Below are positions 56,540 to 64,000 of a DNA stretch of 64,000 bases, in pieces (the first letter of the stretch is position 1; the number at the start of each line of letters is the position of its first letter). Made by a program: the position numbers and the translations under genes. Location: assembly GCA_016868785.1 (NCBI GenBank), contig VGFS01000008.1:1-64000 (forward strand). The letters are read 5' to 3'. The notes beneath the pieces were generated by a model, which saw only the letters and a program-made list of their open reading frames with translations, was not told where the DNA came from and searched no databases. The stretch comes from Bacteroidota bacterium (GTDB lineage Bacteria; Bacteroidota; Bacteroidia; NS11-12g; UBA955).

Positions 56540-59500
56540 ATCGTTTGCAGCAATTGTCCACGGAAGCCCTGTTGAGAAATTTTCTTATTCCATTCGCTCG
56601 GGTAGGTACGATTAGATAAAAACACGAAAGTGATGCCATTTGCAGGGTCGCACCAAGCCCACGTGCCTGTGTAGCCACTGTGTCCGAACAATGTGCCCGG
56701 GGCGCCTTCAAATACATTGGCCTTGTTGCCCTCTTTGCCATTGGGTTTGTCGAATCCCAGGCCGCGGTAACCCTTTTTTGTGGGTCCTGCGTGAATTTTG
56801 GAAAACAATTCAACCGTGGTGGGTTTCAACATAAAACTACCCGTTTTGCTTGAATATCCGTGTTCTTGAAACAAATACATGAGCTTGGCCATGTCCATGG
56901 CCGTTGAAAATAACCCCGCATTGCCCGCAACGCCCCCCAACATCATGGCGCTGGGGTCGTGCACAATCCCCCGAACCTCACCCCGAGGCCACAGAGAATC
57001 AATCAACGTTGGCGCGATTCTGTGGGGTGAAATACCCTGCTCCAAGGGCTTGAAACTGGTGTTGGTCATTCCAATGGACCGATAAAAATCACCGTTGATC
57101 AACGATTGCCAAAGGGCAGGGTTTCGTTGTTCAACCCACTTTGCCAATAAAATCATGTTGATGTCACTGTAAACGTAAGATTTATCGGTTGACGGCTGGG
57201 TAGACAACATCCACTTCCATGCCGAATCAGACCATCTCTTTTCCAAACATTGTCCCATCGAAATTTCGAATTGGGTTTGGATATTGTCGTTCTCTCCAAC
57301 CACGAGCGAGGGGGTGGTTGTTTTTGCCTCATGCAGTTGACACCCCACAGACTTTGCGCCCATTTTCATGGCCCTTTGCTGCATGGGTAGGAAGGGGGGT
57401 AAACCACTTTGGTGGGTCAGTAACTCGCGAAAAGTAATAGACGAGAGTGCTTTGTTTTGCGACGACAGTTCTGGCCATGTTTTGCCGATGGGTGCATTTA
57501 GGTTTAACCCTTTGGTATTCTCATATTGCTTCATGAAAGCCAAGGTGGTGGCGGCGATTTTGGTGATTGAAGCAACGTCATAAACATGGTCCTGGGTGGT
57601 TGGTATCTCATTTCCGAGTAAATCCTTGACAGTTCCCACATTGATGTTGGCCGCAATCCGACCATCCTTGAGAACCACCAATTGCGCAGAGGGAAACAGC
57701 TCCCTTGCCAATCCATCGCGCATCATAGAATCCAAAACGGCATGTAATTCGGGATCGTAACCATGAATATGGCCATGGGCATAGTCGATATCGTCAATGT
57801 GAGCGTTTTGACCGCTGCTACAATTTTCTTGTAAATGCGTCAATCCGATGTTGTTTGTGCCGTAATGATGTGATTTGCCGAAGACCATCCGCAATGCGCT
57901 GTTGACGGTATATGGGTTGTATTCGTGCGCAATCAAAATATTACAGTTGTTGTGCACGCTCAACAAGGGTTGTACCGCGTATTGATGTCCAAAATGGATG
58001 TAGAAATCGCTGAAACCAAGATAGGCGTGCTCAAGGTTTTTCTGGGGGTTGTTGGAATGTTGAAGGGGACCTTTTGCAAGAACCCGTGTCCACGATCGGG
58101 GGATCGCGCGTGATTTCAATTTCCAGGTAGGCCAATCGAGTCCAACAAATAATCGTGTGTTGTTGGCAAGTTTGGATAGTGTAGTATCAACGCTTGTACT
58201 GTCTGCGTTCCAAGGCAATAAAGTGGTTTGAATGCTGCCCAATAGAAACTGTTGCAGGTGTATGGGAAGGAGATACGGAATGCTATCCCCAATGACAATA
58301 AGTTGCAGCGTGTCGTCCGGTGAACCAGCATCCAAAAACGTAGGTTTGAAGGTGCTTTGTTTCACATCACAAGAAAGGTTTGCATGCCGACAATAAATCA
58401 TCGATTCATCGGCCACTTCTTGGCCATACAAATTGTTGAATTTGACTTTAATTTGTTCCAAATCGCTGAGCAGATTGTTGGGGTTGACAAAACGGTTTTC
58501 GAATAGACCCAAATCATATTTTGTTGCCAATAAACGAATGACGCGTGAAGCGATCTCTGCACTGTCTATCTCCCCCTTGGTTTTTGCCTTTTCCGCGGAA
58601 TCCAGGAATCCAACAACATCCTCAGGGAAAAGGATAATGTCGTTACCTGCCTTTAATGCCATCAAGGCAACATCGGCAGGACTTCCCATTTTTGCTACAC
58701 CCTTCATATTCAGGGCATCTGTGATAATCAAACCTTGAAAACCCAGTTCTTGACGAAGCCATGTTTTAACAAAAAACGGGGAAATGGAGCAGGGTAATTT
58801 TGAAGTGTCGATGCTGGGTATTCTGAGGTGGGCGACCATCACTGAGGCTACGCCTTGTTTAATTTGTTTGATGAAAGGCGGAAGATCGTTTTGCTCGACG
58901 TCGGATTTGCTTTTTAGCACCACTGGCAGATCCAAATGTGAATCGGTTTTGGTATCGCCATGTCCCGGAAAATGTTTGGCCGATGCAAGTAAGCCCCCAG
59001 TTTGAAGTCCTTCCGTTAATCCACTTCCCAAGTTAGAAACTTCTTCGGCATTGGATCCAAAACTCCTAAATCCGATGATTGGGTTGTTAAGCTCGGTATT
59101 GACATCCACGGAGGGAGCGAAATTGATGTGAATTCCCAATCTTTTGCATTGGGCAGCCATGGATAGACCCATTTGATAAGTTAGCTGTCTGTTTCGCGTT
59201 GCCCCCAACGTCAGTTGGAACGGATATTTCTCCATGCCCGTTAATCGCATAGCCGGACCCCATTCGCCATCAATGCCAATAAGCAGAGGAATGTCGCTTT
59301 CTTGTTGAAAGTAATTGGTGAGGTAAAGTTGAGACAAGGGATTTCCTTGGAAAAATATCACACCGCCTACGCCACAGTCGCGGATTTGATAAAGCAATCG
59401 CTTTTGAAATTGCTGGGAGTCGAGCATTTCATCGGCCCGAAGTTCTCTGCTCCAGGCGGGTACCATCAAAGTCTGGGCAAGCTGTTTTCTAAACGATAAA

Positions 59501-59670
59501 CCACGAACGGTTGCCTGTGCGAATTCAAGGGCTTCTGTGCTGTGGTAAAAACCGGCGCCGAAATTGGGCTGAGACTGAGCCATCGCCCCATGGGTCAAAA
59601 TTGCGTACAACGCCACTGCAACTCGCTTGATCCATGATACCATCCCACAAATCAACGGAATCGCTTTCAA
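56512..59670 (-). CDS. GH3 beta-N-acetylhexosaminidase (NagZ-like) fused to a beta-lactamase-fold serine hydrolase
   Basis: GH3: NFAPSVDVNTELNNPIIGFRSFG, ASAKHFPGHGDTKTDSHLDLPV, ITDALNMKGVA. C-terminal half: DVASITKIAATT (SxxK), YSD, GHSGYTG. Confidence 0.92.
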   Translation of the reverse strand: MKAIPLICGMVSWIKRVAVALYAILTHGAMAQSQPNFGAGFYHSTEALEFAQATVRGLSFRKQLAQTLMVPAWSRELRADEMLDSQQFQKRLLYQIRDCGVGGVIFFQGNPLSQLYLTNYFQQESDIPLLIGIDGEWGPAMRLTGMEKYPFQLTLGATRNRQLTYQMGLSMAAQCKRLGIHINFAPSVDVNTELNNPIIGFRSFGSNAEEVSNLGSGLTEGLQTGGLLASAKHFPGHGDTKTDSHLDLPVVLKSKSDVEQNDLPPFIKQIKQGVASVMVAHLRIPSIDTSKLPCSISPFFVKTWLRQELGFQGLIITDALNMKGVAKMGSPADVALMALKAGNDIILFPEDVVGFLDSAEKAKTKGEIDSAEIASRVIRLLATKYDLGLFENRFVNPNNLLSDLEQIKVKFNNLYGQEVADESMIYCRHANLSCDVKQSTFKPTFLDAGSPDDTLQLIVIGDSIPYLLPIHLQQFLLGSIQTTLLPWNADSTSVDTTLSKLANNTRLFVGLDWPTWKLKSRAIPRSWTRVLAKGPLQHSNNPQKNLEHAYLGFSDFYIHFGHQYAVQPLLSVHNNCNILIAHEYNPYTVNSALRMVFGKSHHYGTNNIGLTHLQENCSSGQNAHIDDIDYAHGHIHGYDPELHAVLDSMMRDGLARELFPSAQLVVLKDGRIAANINVGTVKDLLGNEIPTTQDHVYDVASITKIAATTLAFMKQYENTKGLNLNAPIGKTWPELSSQNKALSSITFRELLTHQSGLPPFLPMQQRAMKMGAKSVGCQLHEAKTTTPSLVVGENDNIQTQFEISMGQCLEKRWSDSAWKWMLSTQPSTDKSYVYSDINMILLAKWVEQRNPALWQSLINGDFYRSIGMTNTSFKPLEQGISPHRIAPTLIDSLWPRGEVRGIVHDPSAMMLGGVAGNAGLFSTAMDMAKLMYLFQEHGYSSKTGSFMLKPTTVELFSKIHAGPTKKGYRGLGFDKPNGKEGNKANVFEGAPGTLFGHSGYTGTWAWCDPANGITFVFLSNRTYPSEWNKKISQQGFRGQLLQTIYERLESVK

Positions 59671-59830
59671 TCTATGGAAACATTTTCTCCCTCAAAGATG
59701 TGGAAAACGATGGTTTACTTTCCGATATTGCGCCCAACAAAAAAAAATCGAGGTGTCAAGCCACGATATGTCAGGTATTGTTGTCTAACCCAAAGCATTA
59801 GGCAATGTAGCATGTACTTAACAAACTCGA

Positions 59831-60370
59831 ATGACGGAACAAGAACTGGTAGATGGATGTATTCGCGAAGATCGAATTTGCCAGCGCGAGTTATGGAATC
59901 GCTACTCGAGAAAAATCATGTCGCTTTGCCTGAGATATTGTAACAGCCAAGAAGAAGCAGAAGACGCACTCATGGAAGCCTACGTGAAAATCTACGACAA
60001 TCTGTCAAAATTCCGGTTCCAAAGTTCATTGGAAACCTGGATGCGTAGGGTAGCGGTGAATTTGTGCATCAATAAAATTCGGGCACGGAAGCACATTTGG
60101 ACCTCCATCACCGAAGACGAATACCGTTTGGGTTACAACGATGATGCCTTTGAACATTTGGAGGTAAACCAAATCATGAAACTGGTTGAAGCTTTGCCGG
60201 TGGGGTATCGAACCGTATTCAACATGTACGCGATTGAGGGATATTCTCACAAAGACATCGCTGAAATGTTGGGCATCGACGAAGGAACCAGCCGTTCTCA
60301 GTATGCCAAAGCAAGAAAAGTACTTCAACAACATATACAAAAATCTGAAGGAGGGTCGCTGGCCCCATAA
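59831..60370 (+). CDS. ECF-type RNA polymerase sigma factor
   Basis: Region 2 ALMEAYVKIYDNLSKFRFQSSLETWMRRVAVNLCINKIR, region 4 YRTVFNMYAIEGYSHKDIAEMLGIDEGTSRSQYAKARKVL. Confidence 0.95.
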   Translation: MTEQELVDGCIREDRICQRELWNRYSRKIMSLCLRYCNSQEEAEDALMEAYVKIYDNLSKFRFQSSLETWMRRVAVNLCINKIRARKHIWTSITEDEYRLGYNDDAFEHLEVNQIMKLVEALPVGYRTVFNMYAIEGYSHKDIAEMLGIDEGTSRSQYAKARKVLQQHIQKSEGGSLAP

Positions 60371-60371
60371 C

Positions 60372-61736
60372 ATGGAGAACCAACGTTTGCATAGTCAGTT
60401 ACGCGATAAATTGCATGATTTGGAGTCGCCCTTCAATGAGCGTGTTTCGTTCGAGGCCGTCATGAAAAAGCGGGAACGCAAGAAGCGCAGAATGATTTTG
60501 TGGATTCCATCGATGGTGGTGGTTGCTGGATTGTTTGTTCTGGGTGGTTTGGGATTGTTATGGGTTCAAACCGATCAGCAGCCCGAAAGATCCAAGCAGG
60601 TTTCTGTAGCGAAATCGATATACAAGCCCGGGAAAGCGAAAAAATCCTTGCTGATGTCTCAAAAAATGAGTTCATCGGGAGAGGAGAAAATCGCACAATC
60701 AACAAGACAACAAGAGATTGGGATTGGTCGAAGCAAGGGGTTGTGGATGATTCCAGAAGCAGATGTCACTGCTGATAATAGTTTGGAATCGCCAGTGATT
60801 TCGAGCGTTGAGGCGGTGATTACAGACGAAAGACCGAAAGAAACGGCTGCTGTGAGCCCCGTGACTACATTGGCCGCCCCAGTGGAATTGGTAGAAGTGC
60901 CAGTTGAACTGGTTCAGACAAAGGATGCCGTGCCCTATTTGAATCTAGACATGCTCTGTGATCCTCAAGGCATTGAAAAGACCCAGTTGGGCATCTCTGT
61001 TCCTTTGAAAGATCACGCGGAAATTCCTGAGGGAGAATATGAAGCGCAGTGGGATCCTGCCTTGCTAAAATCAAAGTGGTATGCTGAATTTTCGGCCACA
61101 ACGGGTAGCAGTGTCGTGATTAATTTCAATGAAGACGATCGCCTAAGTATTTTAGGGAATATATACCATGCCAATTACCATGGTTTGATACTGAAGGATG
61201 TGGGTAAAGGATTCATGGTTGGATCGGGATTGAGCTACGGCGAAATGGTGGGTACAGGAGAATGGCGGGTAAGAGAATTTGAAGAGCGCATGAGTATTGA
61301 TACTTATGACGTAGTTGTGATGCTTCCACCCATTCAAACGGTTCGTGTTTATGATACCACGTATTCTCAAGTTCGCGTTGAAACTGTAGGGATGTTGAAT
61401 TTCCGCATCGATAAATACGCCATTCCAATGGCCGTTAGGTATAATTTCATGTTGGGTAAAATGGCATGGCGTGCCGCGGCTCAATTGAACCCAGGTCTCA
61501 CCATTAAAACGGCAGGGGATTTCTTTACCAATAACGAGTATACGCCCATCGCGTCGCAGAAAAACCTTACTTTAGATATGAAATTGGCGGTTGGCCCAAC
61601 CATATCCATCTTTAATAATTGGTTTTTGGTGTTGGAGCCCAATATGATGCACCACACGTTCAGGGATATGAAATCGGGTGTTACCAAAGGGAAAACACTC
61701 ACCGGATTTGGGGTGAGCGTATTGCACCACTTTTAA
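60372..61736 (+). CDS. Membrane-anchored protein with probable C-terminal beta-barrel domain, sigma-factor partner candidate
   Basis: Cytoplasmic basic N-terminus, TM ILWIPSMVVVAGLFVLGGLGLLWV, long linker, beta-rich C-terminus ending in Phe. ATG is 1 nt after the sigma stop. The ORF opens artefactually at 60186. Confidence 0.7.
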   Translation: MENQRLHSQLRDKLHDLESPFNERVSFEAVMKKRERKKRRMILWIPSMVVVAGLFVLGGLGLLWVQTDQQPERSKQVSVAKSIYKPGKAKKSLLMSQKMSSSGEEKIAQSTRQQEIGIGRSKGLWMIPEADVTADNSLESPVISSVEAVITDERPKETAAVSPVTTLAAPVELVEVPVELVQTKDAVPYLNLDMLCDPQGIEKTQLGISVPLKDHAEIPEGEYEAQWDPALLKSKWYAEFSATTGSSVVINFNEDDRLSILGNIYHANYHGLILKDVGKGFMVGSGLSYGEMVGTGEWRVREFEERMSIDTYDVVVMLPPIQTVRVYDTTYSQVRVETVGMLNFRIDKYAIPMAVRYNFMLGKMAWRAAAQLNPGLTIKTAGDFFTNNEYTPIASQKNLTLDMKLAVGPTISIFNNWFLVLEPNMMHHTFRDMKSGVTKGKTLTGFGVSVLHHF

Positions 61737-61759
61737 TTTACGGACTGTGAGTTGCGCAG

Positions 61760-62821
61760 TTAAACGCGCTCGTTCCAGTTGAAAATGTCTTCGGTTTCTC
61801 CCAATCGTATACCGTCGAGCCAATTTTTCACTCCGTCAGATACCGATGAATCGCCTTGTTCGAGAACCTCGTGGTAATGACCTGCATGGCCGAAACCCTG
61901 AATGCGTATGAGTGTGGCCGCCGTACCGGTGATGAAAATTTCTTTCAATTCCCCTGCTTCGAGGCGGTCTTTTAACTCCCTCACCGATAATTCACGTTCG
62001 ATCACAGAATGTCCTAGTTCGCGTAAACCTTGGATTACACTGTCGCGCGTGATACCCGCCAACAAAGTGTTCCCCATTTTGGGGGTAATGACTTCATTGT
62101 GAAAAACGGCGAAAAGATTGGTGGTGCCGGTTTCTTCCACCAACGTGTGCGTGAGCGGATCTGTCCATAAAACCTGGTCGTAACCTTCTTGCTGTGCACG
62201 CAAAGTAGGATACATGGCGGCGCCATAATTGCCGGCACATTTGGTGAAACCCACACCCCCAGGAGCAGCTCTGCTAAATTCCTCTTCCACTTTAATTTTT
62301 AAGGCTTTGGTGTAATAGGGCCCAACCGGACAGCAGAAGATAGCGAACGTATAGGTTTCTGATGGTTTTACCCCGATAAAATCATCGGTAGCAAACATGT
62401 AGGGTCTTATATATAGCGATCCACCTTCTGTTTTTGGTACCCATTCTGCATCCAATTGTATGAGCGATTTGAGTCCGTCCATGAATAACTCCTCAGGAAC
62501 AACGGGCATAACCATGCGTTCGGCGCTGCGGTTGAGACGTTTCCAATTTTCACGAGGTCTAAACAAGATGGGTTGACCTGTTTTTTTGTCGGCGAAAGCC
62601 TTCATGCCTTCAAAAATCGATTGGCCATAATGGATGGCACTGGTGGCAGGACTTAGGCTGAGCGGACCGTAAGGAACGATGCGGGCGTTGGTCCACTCGT
62701 TCCCATTCCAATGGGCGAGGAACATATGGTCCGTAAAAATCTTTCCAAAACCAATATTTTTTGGATCAAATTGACCAATTCTACTGTTTTGTGTTTTTTC
62801 AATCGTAATTTCGAAACCCAT
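61760..62821 (-). CDS. ilvE: Branched-chain amino acid aminotransferase
   Basis: LSPATSAIHYGQSIFEGMKAF, LYIRPYMFATDDFIGV, VEETGTTNLFAVF, LAGITRDSVI. Confidence 0.95.
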   Translation of the reverse strand: MGFEITIEKTQNSRIGQFDPKNIGFGKIFTDHMFLAHWNGNEWTNARIVPYGPLSLSPATSAIHYGQSIFEGMKAFADKKTGQPILFRPRENWKRLNRSAERMVMPVVPEELFMDGLKSLIQLDAEWVPKTEGGSLYIRPYMFATDDFIGVKPSETYTFAIFCCPVGPYYTKALKIKVEEEFSRAAPGGVGFTKCAGNYGAAMYPTLRAQQEGYDQVLWTDPLTHTLVEETGTTNLFAVFHNEVITPKMGNTLLAGITRDSVIQGLRELGHSVIERELSVRELKDRLEAGELKEIFITGTAATLIRIQGFGHAGHYHEVLEQGDSSVSDGVKNWLDGIRLGETEDIFNWNERV

Positions 62822-62852
62822 CTAGTACAAAATTAGAGCAATTTCATTTCCA

Positions 62853-63467
62853 ATGTCAGAAAATCGCCAATTTGTTGAAAATCCTTTGTTGCTCACGGAT
62901 CTGTTTCCCAAGGGCATCTATCATTTCAAAGAATCGAACGATGAAGCGATTGAGGTGCCTCAAGTGGCTGATAGTGAATCAGAAAAAGAGGTGGTTTTCG
63001 CTTCCGCAGCGTTAGCAGAAAGTCCTGAAATCGCGGTCGAAAAAAATGAAATCAATGCGCAAATATCGACAAGTTACAATCCAGAGGAAGATACCATGAT
63101 TACACTCACCATCATCAACCTTTTATTTGATGCCACTGATGCGTCATGGGATGAGGCTACCAAATTATCCTACGATAAGTTGATGTCGGCCGTTAAAGTA
63201 AACCAAGAATCGGTTCTGTCAGAGGACATTGAAACGGTCATGGCAGTGGGAGAGGCCGACTATCACCCCGAACTGCTCGGTGATCGATTGTCGCCCGTGA
63301 TTTTTGTATGGTCGGATCGTGATATTGCACAAATCCCTGCATTGTACAAAGCCAAACCCACCGAGAAAGGGGTGATGGTCAGATTTCCCTCATTTGCGGC
63401 CATGTGTGCCAATGTGGAAATGAAAAAAATGGTTTGGCAGACTATGAAACAAGTGTTGAAATTTTAA
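62853..63467 (+). CDS. Hypothetical protein
   Basis: 204-aa ORF in intergenic space between ilvE and the final gene; acidic N-terminal half, mixed alpha/beta C-terminal half. Confidence 0.6.
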   Translation: MSENRQFVENPLLLTDLFPKGIYHFKESNDEAIEVPQVADSESEKEVVFASAALAESPEIAVEKNEINAQISTSYNPEEDTMITLTIINLLFDATDASWDEATKLSYDKLMSAVKVNQESVLSEDIETVMAVGEADYHPELLGDRLSPVIFVWSDRDIAQIPALYKAKPTEKGVMVRFPSFAAMCANVEMKKMVWQTMKQVLKF

Positions 63468-63549
63468 ATTCAACTTTGGGTTAGGGATATTGTCAATACA
63501 TACTGGTTTTTTTAACTGGGCTAGGCTGCATTTTATGTAGGTTTTATGT

Positions 63550-63580
63550 CAAATAAACTGTGTAAACAACAGTTTATTTG
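63550..63580. promoter_or_regulatory. Perfect 12-bp inverted repeat with 7-nt loop upstream of the last gene
   Basis: CAAATAAACTGT-GTAAACA-ACAGTTTATTTG. Confidence 0.5.
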
Positions 63581-63651
63581 TAGTTGCGAAAAATGCAAAA
63601 AAAATGCTTGTAACTACTGTGAAAGTCAATTAATTTCGTAATCGCTGTAAC

Positions 63652-64000
63652 ATGAAAAAACGCTACCCACTTTCAATTTTCAAAGGGTTTAAGCTCTTCT
63701 TAATACTATTTTTTGCTTTTGTATTTGCGCCCTCAGCGAAAGCCGACCACGTAATGGGCTCTGACATGGGCTATCAGTGTTTGGGCGGGGGAAAGTATAA
63801 AATCATTATCAAATTCTACCGCGATTGTAGGGGTGCCAGCGCGCCTCCGAGCTGGAGTTTGTTGTACTGGTACGCGGGTAACAACCAAGGGGCTGGCACA
63901 TCACGATATTCCATTTCAATGACACGGACGGGTATTCGTGACATCACCCCAAGATGTTCAACTGCAAGTTCTCCCTGTTCTCCCACCAATACCAGCTATA
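63652..64000 (+). CDS. Large secreted protein, N-terminal fragment (PKD/gliding-motility C-terminal-type family; runs off the right edge)
   Basis: Manual translation MKKRYPLSIFKGFKLFLILFFAFVFAPSAKADHVMGSDMGYQCLGGGKYKIIIKFYRDCRGASAPPSW: signal peptide then the ADHxMGSD..Y.CLGG.KYKI..KFYRDCRG N-terminus common to large Bacteroidota surface proteins. Confidence 0.7.
   Translation, partial: MKKRYPLSIFKGFKLFLILFFAFVFAPSAKADHVMGSDMGYQCLGGGKYKIIIKFYRDCRGASAPPSWSLLYWYAGNNQGAGTSRYSISMTRTGIRDITPRCSTASSPCSPTNTSY

Noticed and set aside
60186-60371. N-terminal extension of the 516-aa ORF overlapping the sigma factor
   Set aside because: Out-of-frame read-through of the sigma-factor coding region; the real start is the ATG at 60372.
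1-64000. tRNA, rRNA, CRISPR array, transposase, integrase or prophage
   Set aside because: None recognised on reading intergenic regions and the ORF list; a tRNAscan/Infernal run would be needed to exclude small RNAs formally.

Overview
The window looks like an ordinary Bacteroidota chromosomal segment. Supporting signs are T9SS C-terminal sorting domains, many Bacteroidota-type DUF families, TAnnTTTG -7 promoter elements and dense short operons. It holds about 60 genes. These include a GT39-like glycosyltransferase (partial, left edge), crcB, rho with a disordered Arg/Glu repeat, apaG, murA, a TetR/ABC1-kinase pair, a FecA-like TonB receptor, kynurenine 3-monooxygenase, M61 peptidase, Ldh-family dehydrogenase and pyruvate kinase. 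Further along are acpP-fabF-rnc, a UvrD helicase-nuclease, aroK, HU, holA, three T9SS cargo proteins, a tetR-paaABCD operon, kdsB, alkaline phosphatase, pruA, etfBA, a DUF151-UVR protein, mpl facing a GH3/serine-hydrolase fusion, an ECF sigma factor with a membrane partner, ilvE, and a partial large secreted protein at the right edge. I saw no rRNA, tRNA, CRISPR array, transposase, integrase or phage genes. I found no unambiguous new multi-gene system. The best leads are: (1) a TetR operator palindrome filling the -33/-7 spacer of the tetR-paaABCD promoter; (2) a 23-bp near-perfect palindrome next to the -33 element of the FecA-like receptor; (3) recurrent -7 elements 4-6 nt from start codons, implying leaderless mRNAs; (4) an ECF sigma factor coupled to a protein with an inner-membrane anchor and a barrel-like C-terminus; (5) a NagZ-like/beta-lactamase-fold fusion convergent with mpl; (6) a MurA with Asp at the fosfomycin-target Cys position. 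All assignments come from reading the sequence and family knowledge; no database search was run.
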